A DNA stretch of 64,000 nucleotides, from assembly GCA_003344405.1 (NCBI GenBank), contig NOWV01000021.1:248001-312000 (forward strand), in the 5' to 3' direction. Position 1 is the first letter of the stretch. Each line of letters begins with the position of its first letter. Below, piece by piece: positions 1-13,296 of this stretch. The stretch comes from Trichoplax sp. H2. Its lineage: Eukaryota; Placozoa; Uniplacotomia; Trichoplacea. Made by a program: the position numbers and the translations under genes. A model generated the notes under the pieces. That model saw only the letters and a list, made by a program, of their open reading frames with translations, was not told where the DNA came from and searched no databases.

Positions 1-3000
1 TGTGGATTCTAATGATAAAAAAATGTTAGTACAAGCAAATAGTGAATAATTTATTTAATAATTTAATACTAAAGTATAAATGCAGGAAGTATGTACAATA
101 CTATAAGGTTAATCTTATACTTTTACAGGATTTTATACCTTAATGAGTGCCCTGGCAATTGCAATTCGCTGCCTTTGACCACCTATAGGTTCATTATTAT
201 TTTCCTTCAGTATGAATTATTCGCATAGAGAACTAATAGCATAATGATACGAATAAAAATATTATCACCTGAAAGAGATTGACCTCTTTCACCAACAACA
301 GTTTGTAACCCGTCTGGAAATCGATCTATAAATTGCATAGCATTAGCTTGCTTGGCAGCATATATTATTTCTTCAGCAGTGATCGACTTGGCATCCTGGG
401 TACCGTAAGCAATATTTTCATAGATTGTTGTAGAAAATAAGATTGGATTCTACAATGATGATAAATCAATATATTAGTCACGCGTTAAACTAGTTTATTT
501 GTAATAATTTATATTATTTTCATTAGTATATAATAAAAGATGCACATTTCTGATCTTTCTAACCTGGCTAACTAAGCCTACATTACTACGAATCCAACCA
601 GGATTGATTGACCTTATATCTTCACCATTTATCAATACTTGTCCGACATCTGGATCATAAAATCGTAGCAACAGCGATGATAATGTGCTCTTTCCACTTC
701 CACTAGCACCAACAACTGCAGTTATAGAACCAGCTGGAACGTTGAGAGTCAAATTTTTAAATATTACATCATTTGATCTTGAGGGATAGGAAAAGCCAAT
801 ATTCTTAAAATCGATATCTCCGTTAAGGATTGAAATATCCGGTATAATTCCGGCTAAATTATAATTATTGATATGATTTCATTTAGTACTGTGGCAATAA
901 TTACTTGTAGTTTCAGACGACAAAACCTTTCATTAATAAAGCGATAATTTTGTTATTACTGACCATCAATGGGAATTTTGGGTTTGCGATCAATAATCTG
1001 CCATAATCTAGTACTGGCACCGACTCCTCTCATAAGTTCAGAATAAAATGAGCTCATTCCTAACAATAATTGTAAAATAGACAATTTAGAGCCAGCAATA
1101 TTGTAACCTAAATCAAAACTACTTCAAATTCTTAAAATGGCTTACCTGCTATCGCAATACCAACATAGCCGGAATATAATAAGAAGGATGTCAATTGGCC
1201 GACAGTTAATTGCGCTTGCGACATCATCATTCCGCCATTCCATAGTACAGCTAATAGTAGAAGGTTACCGGAAAATCCAGTCTAAAATGACATTCATTTA
1301 ATTTTCCGCTTTAGTGGTATCATATTATAATTTATCGATAGTACATACTTTTCTAGTTAAATTACAATACAGTACTTACAAAGCCAAAAAAAGTACTATT
1401 TACAAAAGCCTGTTTATTGCCAAGATGAAGAACTTTGTCGATTTTTTCTCCATATCTGTTTATTATCATAAATTTAACGTCAAGATATCTTTTAGTTTTG
1501 TTAATAATGCGCAATTTTTTAATCGTCACGGCTTCAAATGTACATTCAAACCTTGTCAATTCCTTCATTTCATTCGCAAATGCTCGCACAGTAGTGAAAT
1601 TGCTAATTTTTTCCTCGGCAATCTAGTATGATGTGTTAAGAACAATTTCCTTCTTTATCGATTCAATAGTTATAATGTAACATTGCGCCAATATTTAATA
1701 AGCTGCTGCAATATTATAGTTACCTTACTCTAACTGCAGGAAATTATTTTGATAGTCAATATCACTTTACATACGGTACTCGACTGTGAATAGGATCAGT
1801 TTATATTTATGCGTTACCTCAGTTGATGCAGCTAAAGCATTTTGGGTTTTCTCGGATAAAGTTTTTAAATATCTTCCGTATAAGATGAGAACAATTGATA
1901 ATGGCGCAACCATCCCAATACCAACAGTAGCTAGGTAAGGTGATACGTAAATCTAATCCATTTCAAGAATATAAAGTGTACATGACCATTAGTAAGTATT
2001 TAGCATCGAATTAATATCGTAGAGAGGGGAATATGATTACGATAAAATTGATGTATAAAACAGCAGTCAATTACCATCATTGAAGCTCCAATGCTAACTT
2101 GCATAAGCGCTCTTAAGCCGTCTGAGAGATTATTGGTAATTGATAAGCCGACCACTGATGTATCTGTAGACATTCTGTTAATTAATTCCCCTGTACGAGT
2201 TTTATCGAAAAATGCAATCTCTTGCTTTACAACAGAACCAAAAAGTGATTGCCTAATATTTCTTACGATGCGTTGACCTGCAAAAAATAGTGAGCTCGAG
2301 GTCAGGTTTATTGAGTTTTTTCAATAAAAGTATATAATTAAATATATTCCTTGAGATACGTTTAGTGACAGTCGCTGTAACGAAAGTAAAGTTTGATTCC
2401 TTCCTTGAATTGAAGTAACGTGATTTACTGTACCTGCAGATTGTATCAGATAGACTCGACCAAAATTTGCTAAACTACCAATAAGAAAGACTCCCGACAA
2501 AATATAGCAAGTTTGGGTCAATTTATCCATCATTGGACCACTGCGAGTGGATTCCGAACTGATTACATCAATAATATCACCCATAAAGTATGGAACTGAC
2601 ATTGTTACAGAAGAGGAAATAAATAAAAGTATAACAGCACCTAGAAGAATAAAAATTCTGTATTTTTATATTGTATCATAATAATATTAACACAGTAGTT
2701 AAACTGATTGACATAGGCATCCATCAAGGTAGTAAATGATACCGATAAAAGTAAAACAGCTTCCATAATTAACGAGCAGTAAGTTGGACAAATTACATCA
2801 TAAAGAGTAGCAATACTGTAATAGCTTCCGTAATTACGGCATTATCTAGCAGTAGGCTGGCCATATTGTATCATAAAGAGCAGCAATACTGTAATCGCTT
2901 CCATCATTACAGAATGGACTAACAGTTGGCTCGATATACTGGATTGCATCATAAAGAGCAGCATTGTCCAGAACAGATCTTTCAGCAAATTTGCTATTAT

Positions 3001-4505
3001 GGATCTACTCTCAATAATACCCATAGATATTTATGGATAACGATTTCAATTAACTTTCATCCGTCACTTTAAAGTATTGAAATGGCAAGAATGGTAAAAT
3101 GACTAGCACTTCAATGGTGTTATACCTTTATCGACTGCTAGTGAACCAAGCTAGAGAAAGGCATTCTAGTCTACTTGTACTGTTATGTTTATACCGTCAT
3201 GTTGTACTACATCAACAATAACAGCCGTTATTCATGCATGATTAAGATAGGATGAGTAGCCATTATTGAGCCGTCATTTTGCTCAATTTCTTTAGGCATA
3301 TTCAACCTCCATCGACTACAAGTAGTAGTTATGCCACAAAGTTTCGATTCTACTGTACGTGAGAACGAGTCATTTTCCCCTCATATGGATACCAGCTGCA
3401 GACATTGTGCTTACGGCAGAGTAATTTATAATTTGATAATTTCAACTCCAGCTATCGCAGCTATATAAACTACCATAACCTAAATTAGCTATCGCTACCT
3501 TACATCTACTGTATAAGCTACATGCATACTGCACGAAGGTAATGGTACTACCATCAAGAGCATCAGAGTCAAATTAGAACACCCATTTTTGGCGTGTATC
3601 GCGTTCTTGTAAGACGAACAAGCTGTTACTAGTAATGAAAAAGCCAACGTTGATCACACTGAGTGTTACAGAACTTGATGATCCTTGTTTACGACTAGTA
3701 GGTACTTCTAATTAATCATTCAACCAGAATGGTGAGAGATTTATGATTGAAAAATTGACGTTGTTGATTTAATATGAGAGACTGTAGCAGAGGGGCATTT
3801 GTAATGACATGGTGATATACTGTAAGCTTGATTGTAAATTTTTTCATCTCAGTTCGACTGAGGCTAGTGGAGGCTAGCGTAGAGTACACAGGTACTAATT
3901 TACATTATAGCTAGTAGTAAATACAATTGCGTGAAGGTAAATCCCTCTCGTTTCACTCCATTCTCTAGTATTGAAATAAGTGAGTTTCCTTATAGAGAGC
4001 ATGCTAAAGTTAGTTGAAGATTAAATAGAGTAGATAGACTAGTTTAGGTCCGATTACGAAAGCTATTTTGTGACACTGAGTAAATAATATGTGCAGGATG
4101 CAGCAGCATCAGACATTCACTTTATTGCATTTGCAAATTGCATACTGTAGCCATCCTTTCCATTGCAGCACCAAGTGTTGTCATCAAATGATACACAGAT
4201 AGATGAAAAAAGATGTAGAATAACTTACATGTCAAACGCTTGGATTCAGGCTTGGCTAAAGTGATTAAACGTTGAAGTCCAGAAATATTAGACTTGGATT
4301 TTTTTTTAACTTGATTAGACGTCGATTCCACTGCAAATCGAACAGTACTCGAGTAAGAACGAAGTGAATGCCGCCATCGACCATGACTAGCTAGCAGATT
4401 GTAAGGTCGATTGATAACGTTTACAGAATAAGAAGGAGTTATTGGAGTCATCAAGCTATACGTTAGTTTGCTAACTCCTCTCAAGTACACTAATTTAGAA
4501 GCCAT
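1..4505 (-). CDS. ABCB10: ABCB10-like mitochondrial inner-membrane ABC transporter (3' end outside window)
   Basis: Half-transporter of the mitochondrial inner membrane; the family is linked to haem and iron handling. Exons (minus): 4229-4505, 2434-2640, 2075-2277, 1818-1952, 1552-1622, 1380-1455, 1146-1281, 964-1059, 564-853, 269-449, 139-182 and the first 8 bases of the next (1-8). All phases join. The start is the Met at 4505, followed by a basic, Ser-rich presequence-like stretch. The membrane domain has [15 protein letters not shown] and [18 protein letters not shown]. The nucleotide-binding domain begins near residue 412 with Walker [10 protein letters not shown] (about 449-457), then the Q-loop GLVSQ and signature [17 protein letters not shown]. 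Walker B and the H-loop lie beyond the left edge. About 574 residues are visible; from memory human ABCB10 is about 738. The first intron is 1.6 kb and holds a tandem repeat. The exon at 964-1059 has an alternative in-frame upstream acceptor near 1112. Family call is strong; ABCB10 rather than ABCB8 rests on residue-level resemblance. Confidence 0.93.
2745..2975. repeat. Degenerate tandem repeat (~70-80 bp unit) in ABCB10 intron 1
   Basis: The phrase ATCATAAAGAG(T/C)AGCA recurs at about 2800, 2869 and 2947, each with a CTGTAAT(A/C)GCTTCC-like or related tail, giving about three diverged units. It lies within the first intron of the ABCB10-like gene and has no coding content. Confidence 0.6.
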
Positions 4506-7031
4506 TAGGAGAACTTGCTAGGAATAGATGATGCAATCGATAAATTACTTTCATCCACAAATGAATTGGCTGGACTTGCAATGGTCTCCTAGCGATGGCG
4601 AGATTGGACTTTCCTATACTGGCACAGTATTAAAGTGGTCTAGGAGAGTGGCCATGGGCGTATGTTATGGGCCAGTCCAAGTATAAGAATTCTTTTTACT
4701 GCTACAGTATGGCCAGAGGAGTGCCATTGAAGTATCTGGATGATGACCAACCGAATGAAATTCGACACCCGAGAGAGACGGACCGATGGACGGGTGGGTA
4801 AGTGGCCGGATGGACGGATGATGCTAACGCGAAATTGGCGGTGCTGAATGCAGTATAGTGGATCGTGTTGTAGACTGCATTCAAGGTCTCAACGTAAAAC
4901 CAATGTTGTACACGGGCCAAAATGTCAGCTAAAAGTGGATGGAGAGGTGGATAGTAGTCAATAATATCCATTTCCTCATTTTCTATGCTTGCCTAACTCA
5001 AAAGTAATCAATACGAAGTCATTCTAGCGGGATTGATGGTCGTATAAATGTCCCTCAAAGAGTGAGACATCCGTAAGAGCTTGAACAATGTTTGAAAAAA
5101 TGCTGTATGTTTTATCGTCAATCACCAACCAAGACCTCTTTTGCATATTGCTCCAACTCGGAGTAACTAGCCTGGCCGATAGCATCATTTGCACCGAGTC
5201 TGTGGACTAGTATGCAAGAGAGAGGGACTTGTAAATAAAAGTTTCTTCCGTCATCCTCAATCTGTCTCGACCATCCTTGTGAATCAGGACATCATATTAC
5301 AGTAGGCAGGGAGCTCATTGCAAAACAATCGTGCATAGTCCAGAGCCCACTAGCACTTGAAATGGAAATCAATCACTTATAGATTGACTACTGCAGGTGA
5401 AAAATGGATCACTCTGCAGTCTTTAGACTTACAGTACAGACTAGTGACTTGAACAATGACTTCCATAAATAAATTAAATTTGAGTTCAATGCGCATCCTA
5501 CCATTTCAAGGTAGCTTAGTCAAGTAAGCATGACATCAACACGAAAGCAGGAAATCTGATGACCAAATACTGTCCAATATGTGCCGCTACACTGTGCACC
5601 TCTAGAACTACATGACAGTCGTTCAAGATTTCTAGTTGGATAATGCACTTAAAAGAGCTTTGATTAGTCGGTGACTTTCACTACGTGCACTACTAAAATG
5701 GGCTCCAAAATGCGGGCAATATTTTTAAGAGTCTATGCACAATCCTACGGTAGATGATCAGCTCGGAGCATGGTTTTGGAGGCGCACTGTTGACCAAGAC
5801 AGTCGTTCAAGATTTCTAGTTGTGCTCAGTATTAAAAAGAGCTCGGGTAGTCCATGACAAAGACTATATGCACTATTAGCATGGACTCCAAAATACGGGC
5901 AACATTTTAGTAGTCCGTGCACCACGCTACGATGGATAACCACCAGCTCAGAGCATGGTTTTGGAGGCGCACTGCTGACCAAATACTGTTCAATGCGTGC
6001 AGCTATACACCTTTCTACAATCTAGAACTACATGACAGTCGTTCAAGATTTCTAGTTGTGTACGGTACTAAAATGAGCTTGACTACTAAATGGGCTCAAA
6101 AATGTAGGCAACTTTTTAGTAATCCGTGCACAATCCTCTAGTAAACATACTAATTCAATACCAAGAATCCAAGATGAATACTTTTAATTCTGATTACCTT
6201 TACAGACCTGATGGAGGATTCATCATTCGAATGCCTCCATCACCTGTATTTATTTCTCTATTTAGCATCAGAGAAAACGCAATTTAACCGGTTTCGTATA
6301 AAAATGGAGGTTGTCACTCAGCAAAACAAAATTGGGCTCAGAAAAATGATATTTTTCATATATTTGAGCATGATTTTACAGACTCTATGCTGACCATGGC
6401 AACCTCGACTTCTAGTCCTGCTTCTGCAGTCATGGACTACTACCATACTGTACTGTGGCTTCCTTTCTCGTAGCCCATGGGTGTACCGCGAAACATCCAT
6501 ACGGTAGGGTATCCAGTATGACAGGGGTGCCGTTCTGGACCGTCCAAGTGTCCAGGTGTCAATATTTCTTCATCGGCTAGCCGGCGAACTCCTTGCCATC
6601 CAACCAGTTCGAAATCGTCCACATCGATGCAAAGACATTGGGCAGGCCATTGCATGCGAAAAGATTCGTCATTGCAGCCTTGGAAATACAACGTGAAAGC
6701 AACAAGCTGAAGTAAAAGCTAAAACAGTGGCCGCTACTAGACTGACAGTAGAATCGCCAAGAGCTCACATTCCATTCATAGCCAAGATTCCATCATTATA
6801 GAATCATAATAAGAAGGACAAATTGAGAGCGATCACGGTAATTATTTATTTTCCTCCTCATTTCTCATGCAAGTTATGATCTCCTTGGCTTTTTCTCTCG
6901 TATCTCTCTCTCCCCTTGTTCATAGAGCATTCTTATTTATTAGTAGAGATGGATAATGTTTCTAGACGAATGAATGATAGCTATACAACCTGTGATAAAG
7001 TTATTATTGTTTTGGGGACATTTTAATTTAG
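4506..7031. other. Intergenic region between ABCB10-like and SRBD1-like genes (divergent)
   Basis: The two flanking genes are transcribed away from this interval, so both promoters should lie in it. Open frames here (for example 4702-4971 and 6440-6691, minus) match nothing I recognise and lack convincing splice context. The interval includes a degenerate tandem repeat (listed separately). A TTTAG directly before the SRBD1 ATG at 7032 could be a splice acceptor, so the 5'UTR may hold an intron. Confidence 0.5.
5558..6140. repeat. Three-copy degenerate tandem repeat (~185-230 bp unit)
   Basis: Copies start near 5558, 5790 and 5973. Shared blocks are ACAGTCGTTCAAGATTTCTA, GAGCATGGTTTTGGAGGCGC, (A)TGGGCTCCAAAATGCGGGCA and a GTGCACAATCCT-like block. 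Copies differ by point changes and internal deletions. No transposase-like frame or clear terminal inverted repeat is visible, so this looks like local tandem duplication of non-coding DNA. Confidence 0.75.
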
Positions 7032-10000
7032 ATGGCAAGTCAAAGACACGATCAATCATTGCAAGCATTTTATATCAAGCGATTAGCTCAACGTTATCAA
7101 GCCAATGAAGTCGCAGTCAAGAACGCAATCGCTCTATTACGAGAAGGAAATACTGTGCCATTTATCGTTCGTTACAAGAGTAGCATGATCCAAGGAATTA
7201 ATGATATAAATATTCAGCAAATTCGAAATGACTACGAAGACTTCATGTAAGTTGCGTCTACATCAATAAGCATAGTCAACAGGATTGGTGCGGTGTCTAT
7301 TTTTAACGTGTTTCAGCACCTTGTTTTTCAACTCGATCATTTGCTGGCGCCGATATTCATCCTACTCATGTTGCATGCTACGATCACTGAAATCTTACTG
7401 TTATGCCTGGTTAGTATTAGCCAAGGTTGCTTTACAGTACTACAAACAAAATAAACTTCCAATATTGAGTTAATCCTAAGGCTTTTTGTCCCGACCGGGC
7501 TAGAAATTGCAGTACTAGTTTTCAAGATGGCTTGCAAAATGATTTCTCACTTTAAACGCTAGTATGCATACTGTACGATCGATATGCAGGCTAGGAAAGT
7601 CCCTTGCTTAACTTTCCTCTGTGCTGAACCTACTATGCAACTTGCTTAGCTAAAGGCGATGTTGACTATCTCATTTCGTATCCAATAAGAATATTGAATA
7701 ATAATAATTCTTGAATCAAGTCCAATACATGGACCAACGATCGTTCCATAACTGAATCCTATACAAATAGGCTTGAGCCTTAGTCGTGATAGTCTACACG
7801 ATCGACTTTACAGATGATTAGTGTTAACTTGCTAGCATTCAATGGATGGCAAACCTTCTAATACTGTACTTTGATTGAAAATAGCCATGATATATACCTT
7901 CGACTGTGCTAGCTGTATCATTCTTCACATAATATTTACTATGGCTAGACTTTAAAGATATTATGACCATCAATTCAAAGTCGTGACGCCTTACGATAGA
8001 CAGTCGTGATTCGATCTGGTACAAATCGATTAAACAAAATTATTCCGATAGCAAATGGTTAAATTGTACTTTTTTTAAAACATTTATACTAACACATAGT
8101 AACTTTACGATTAAATTAATGCCAAATATGATTCAGATGAGTTACTTCGTGGGTTGTGATGCACAAATGCACCTTTACTAAATGACTAATCTTGCTCAGT
8201 AGAAGAATCCTATCCATCCTGATACCGTAGGATGAAGACTTTCACACAGTCCATAGTGCACCATAAGTCTGCGGCCACAAAATGCCGTAGATAGCACTGT
8301 TATTCTGTGTTCAGTGTGCTCACTGTGTTATTATATGCGTGCGCTCAGTTATGCAAAGGATGAATTTCAGTAACATACTATTGACGTTGTTCAACTTACA
8401 GCTTCATGCATAATCGTAGGATAAATAGGATGGAAATCTCAATGCCATAATTCTTTCATCATGTTGTACTACAGTCAGCAGTAACGAGCTCAAAACTTCA
8501 CCTTGTGTTACTGGTGACTATATCTTTATTTCATCCTACTAGATTACTTCAAGAAGAAAGCAAGAAACTAAAGACAAGGCTGCAAAAAAGCGGTGCTTTA
8601 ACTTTACAGCTAGAGCAAGAGCTCGATCGCGCTGAGTCTGTGGAAGAAATTAAAGAATTGGTGAGAGAAATGACTGGCAATAATTACTTCAACCTAAGAT
8701 AGGACGGCACTGTTTTATACTCAAAGTTTACTAGTATATTGTTGTCTTATCCATAACTTACTACAGTGGCTACCATGGTCAACAGATATTATATATTTAC
8801 CGTATTCTACTGTAGGCTAAACAGTTTAAAACAACTCCCACTGGATCATTAGCCGATAGAGCTAAAAAACTTGGTCTGGATAAGTTAGCCACTTTATTAC
8901 TTGAAAATAAAATTGATCAAGTGAATTTTAAATCGTGGATCAAAAGAGATACTCAAGGTATGAACTTTGAACGTAAAAGATGTATTACTTTTAATTTTAT
9001 TATATATCGTATGTAAGAAATAAATTGTTATATATAATAGTTGCTATCGTATTGTCAGTAACTGAACTTGCAACATACCATTGGCATATCACTTATTGAT
9101 AACCCTAGTGTGCAAGTAATATCACTTCTAGTACTGAAGTACGTATAGTTGTGTTTAGCCAGATAACCATCTGTGATTAATTCTGTCGCTGAATCGTTTA
9201 TTGGATAGGACGTGCACTGTAGTAGATAGTTATGATTAAATAGTTGAAACTGAAATATCTTAACTACCAGGTCTAGCATCAATCGAAGATATCCAGAATG
9301 GTGTCAAACACATCTTAGCTAATGTAATCGCCAAGAATTCTAATTGCAGAAGTTACGTCGGCAAACTGTAAGCTGAGTCATTATTTTTAGAGTAAGAGCA
9401 AGCACAGTGTACATCATTAAGACCAACTTGTTATAATTATCATTCCTATGATAGCAAGTCGTACGTATACATTATTACCGTTTGTGTAAGCCTTCCCAAT
9501 TTACAGTTATACAAATGCAAGATAATATCAGTTTTGTATTCTAAGACTCTTTATACATAATGCTTATTAGATTTAAAAATGCTGAGATCACTTCATTCCT
9601 ATCGTCAACAACAATCAAGCAGCAAATGCATAATCCCTCATTCGATAATGTTTTGGAGAGATATTCTAACTTTCAAAGAAAAGTTACACATGTTCTACCT
9701 CATCAGGTACATATTATACACCGTCAGTCACACTTGCATACTTTGATCAACGCCTACTATATCTACTGTACAGATATCAGTAGACGAGTTTAGATGTGGA
9801 TAGGACGAAAACTGCTATGAAATCTGGCATGTATAAAATTAGATTTTATTGACTTACCGGTATCATTAGGTGTTGGCTCTGAATCGTGGTGAACGAGAGA
9901 AAATCCTAACTGTGAAAATAAAAGCTGATTTCAAAGCTCAGGAAAAGTTCTGCACATGGGCAAGAAATGAAATATTCCCATTTGTCCCGAAAAGAAAAGG

Positions 10001-12772
10001 TCTAGCTAAACTATATCGCCATAATAATACCAATTTATAAATTACTTTGTGAAATTTCCCGTGAGATGATCGTAATTTATTCGATCGTTTATCTATGGAT
10101 ATTCCGATTTTTTCTCTATGATTAGATGTTGAACGCATATTTAATGAAGCAACAAAGGATGCATTTGTTCGATTGCTACAACCTGCTGAAGAAAGACGGA
10201 TTCGGTAAAAACAAGCGCCTTTTTGCATTAATTCAATATGTTAGAATAAATTAAATATTGCACAGCTACTTGTAGTTGCAGTCAAATGAGTAGTGAAGTT
10301 TTACGCTTGCGATGAAATAATGCCAGTGTTGTTATTGCTAGACGTAATCTGACATGTCAAGCCCAAAAAGCGGCTGTGAGTATTTTTACTCAAAATTTGC
10401 GTCGGATGTTGTTGACTCCGTCAGTAAGCGGAAAAGTCATCTTGGGAATAGATCCTGGATATAAAAATGGTTGCAAATTAGCTATAATTGATAAATTAGG
10501 TATTTAAATTGTCTATTTTAGGCATTTATAGGAACACCAATTATTATTTTATTTTAATTAATGTAAGGCGTAATTACAGGTGAAGTATTGCACGCTACTA
10601 TAATCTATATACATGATGCAAGAATCAGCGAAGCTGAGGCAACTCTAGTCAACCTTGTCCAAGGATTCAAGTAAGATTTTTTTGAATTAAAAAGTACTAG
10701 TAAATCAGTATTATTGACATTTTTAATTAAAGCATTATTACTGTATAAAAATTACTTTTACGTTTTTGGGGGTTTATGGATACCCAGGTGTTCGCTTATA
10801 GCAATTGGTAACGGTTGTGCGTGCCGCGATGTGGAAACTCTACTCAGTAACTTGACCTCAAGGAGAGCTTTCAATTTTCAAAAGGTCAAGTACTGGTAAG
10901 ATCTTGTGTGCTTTTTAAGCTTAAGCTTAATTTTGTTCTATCTTGATAGTAAAATGTCTTTCAGCTTTGTCAACGAATCTGGGAGCTCTTGGTATAGTAT
11001 ATCGGAACTTGGCAGAGCGGAACTGCCGAAGTTAATGCCAAACTTAAGGAGTGCCGGTAAACGGATAGATGTATTAATTACTAGTCTCTTTCTATTGAAC
11101 CCTTGAAGATTATTGTAATATTGCAGTACGTATAAGGCAAATTAAGCATTAAACTGATATTTCTTACTATAGTTTCTATCGCTAGAAGATTGCAAAACCC
11201 ACTTGCTGAGATGACAAAAGTAGAGCCAAAACATTTGGGTGTTGGTATGTATCAGGTAATTATGCACATCGCTAAAGATTGGGATGAAAATTGTTTAGTT
11301 ATTTTATTTATCAAAACTTACAAACTCATAATATTATGTCATAGCATGATATTCCTGATAAGTTACTGGAAAAAGCGGTAAAAGGTGTCTTAGAGGCGTG
11401 CGTTAGTTTTGTTGGAATCGATTGTAACACTGCCGACGTGACAATGCTACAGTAGGATACTTTTAGATAATTTAAAATAGTATTTGTTGCAAGTCCGCTT
11501 AACTTTGGCCTACGTATTATAATAGGCACGTTGCCGGTCTCAATCTTAAGTGTGCAAAAGCTATAGTTGAATATAGAAAAGAGAATGGTCCGCTATGCAA
11601 CCGTGAACAGTTAAAGAAAATAAAAGGAATTGGACCGAAAACTTTTGAACAATGTGCTGGCTTTCTACGAATTAATCCTGGTACATATCATTCTGCAAGA
11701 GATCCGAAAGCAAAGATACCATTATATAGTTTTGAAATGGAATGTATTTTTCTTGCTTGTCAATAGCTTCCTATGAGGAAAACTTGAGCAACTACACGAG
11801 CCTGACGGTATCAACAAGTTCTGGGAAAAGGAAGATATGCACTGATAGTAGTATCGTTGCAAGAAAGAAACAGAGAATAATAGCAGAATCTAACAAGCTA
11901 GATATGACGATAATTCATCCCGACAATTATCCTTCAGCACTGAAGTACGGTATTTCTATCGTCGACTTTGCATGATACCGACAGTGATTGATTAGAATTT
12001 TTTTTGCCAGATTTCTCCGGTACTTAGGAGCTACAATGGATGACATAGGCGACCAAAAACTGATTGAAAAAGTTACGCTACAGCTCAATATTCCAGGTTC
12101 GTATTCCGATGATGTAGACTTTGTTTACAGTCAATCTACGGTACCGTATAGCGAATATAAACTGTTCCAATAAAGTTACTTCTTATTTAGATCTGTATTA
12201 TTCTGCAGTAGAATCTAATAGATTCTAATGTGCATATATTATCATTTATTGAAAGGATTTGAAGCTTTGCAAAAATGTCTAGGGATTGATTCTGACGTAT
12301 TTAAAAATTTATGCGATGCATTGCAACAGAACCTTGATTTTGATATTAGATCCGGTAACGAAAAATTTAAATATTCGTATCTAGTTGTGCAAGTTTCCGA
12401 CTTACTCTTTTTTTAACAGATTATGATGAACCTGTATTCCGAAGTAGCATTATTTCATTGCAGTCAATTGTAAATGGCACAATTTTGACCGGTTGCGTCA
12501 GAAATGTGACTACTTTCGGTATATTTGTGGATTGTGGACTAGGAACAGACGGCATGATTCGGATTGGTGAGGAAGTGATAACTCAATCTGGTATGTCTGC
12601 GTTTGCTAAAATGTACGTCAAATTCTTTTATCTATTCGATTAAACTAACGTGAAGTATAATCATATAGAAAGCGAAAAACGCCCATTGGGTCCAGGAGAT
12701 AGAGTAAAGGTAAAGGTTAAGCGTGTGAGCGGTGTAAATAACAAGAGAATCTTACTAGAATTAGCACAGTAA
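7032..12772 (+). CDS. SRBD1: SRBD1-like S1 RNA-binding protein (Tex family)
   Basis: Animal relative of bacterial Tex. Nineteen exons keep frame: 7032-7246, 8543-8660, 8816-8957, 9271-9367, 9571-9706, 9870-9999, 10126-10204, 10342-10499, 10580-10670, 10788-10895, 10965-11056, 11173-11255, 11345-11451, 11526-11680, 11767-11944, 12011-12096, 12256-12354, 12420-12590, 12669-12772; about 782 aa. The Tex N-terminal helical domain includes [15 protein letters not shown]. The YqgF/RNase H-like core has [18 protein letters not shown] (about 340-358) and [15 protein letters not shown] helix-hairpin-helix follows with [20 protein letters not shown]. The C-terminal S1 domain has [20 protein letters not shown] and ends KRILLELAQ. 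The linker exon 11767-11944 carries basic ARKKQR, a possible nuclear signal. The exon ending at 12590 could instead end at 12566 (both phase 1); the longer form resembles the family better. The molecular role of SRBD1 is poorly defined; nucleic-acid binding is the family inference. Confidence 0.93.
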
Positions 12773-13296
12773 CTACTATAAAATGTCCTAACACGTATGA
12801 TGTAATGTTCGTTAATTAAACTTTCGTTACGTGTTGGTTTAATCCAATCAAATGGTTTGCACACCATTACATATTAATGTAAAGAAATTCTTTTTATTTT
12901 ATATACGCGTATAAAGGCGATATTAAATATTGTCATATGCATGATGCATGCTGTATATTAAAAGCTGGCTGATATTAAAGAGAATTTTTAAAAGTATTCA
13001 GTTTCCAAATATCGGATTAATTAAAACCTTCTTTTCGTGATAAAGCGTGTCCGATTTGAATGTTTTACAATAAAAACAGATGTTGTATCATTAGCGTATT
13101 GTAAGATCTTTAGATATAATATAGTAATATTTTACATACATTGCTAATCTTTATCCAATAAAACATGGCTTGACTTTTATCAATGGTCATAAAAGGTTGA
13201 GTGATTTTTTTGAATATTGCATAGTGATTTGTTCACCTAAAGGTGGTGTCTGATCCTCAGTTATCGATGGAAATACATACAGTTATCCTATAAAAA
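12773..13296. other. Convergent 3' intergenic spacer
   Basis: A 524-base AT-rich gap between the stop codons of the convergent SRBD1-like (+) and PNPT1-like (-) genes. AATAAA hexamers on the plus strand near 13070 and 13158 could serve as polyadenylation signals for SRBD1. Nothing else is recognised. Confidence 0.5.

Noticed and set aside
4702-4971. 89-codon minus-strand frame just upstream of ABCB10
   Set aside because: Composition and context look non-coding; it likely overlaps the promoter region of ABCB10.
5558-6140. CRISPR-like array
   Set aside because: Units are long, diverged and lack regular spacers; the window is animal nuclear DNA.
6440-6768. Minus-strand frames with Trp/Cys-rich peptides
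   Set aside because: No recognised domain, no partner exon and overlapping competing frames; treated as chance.
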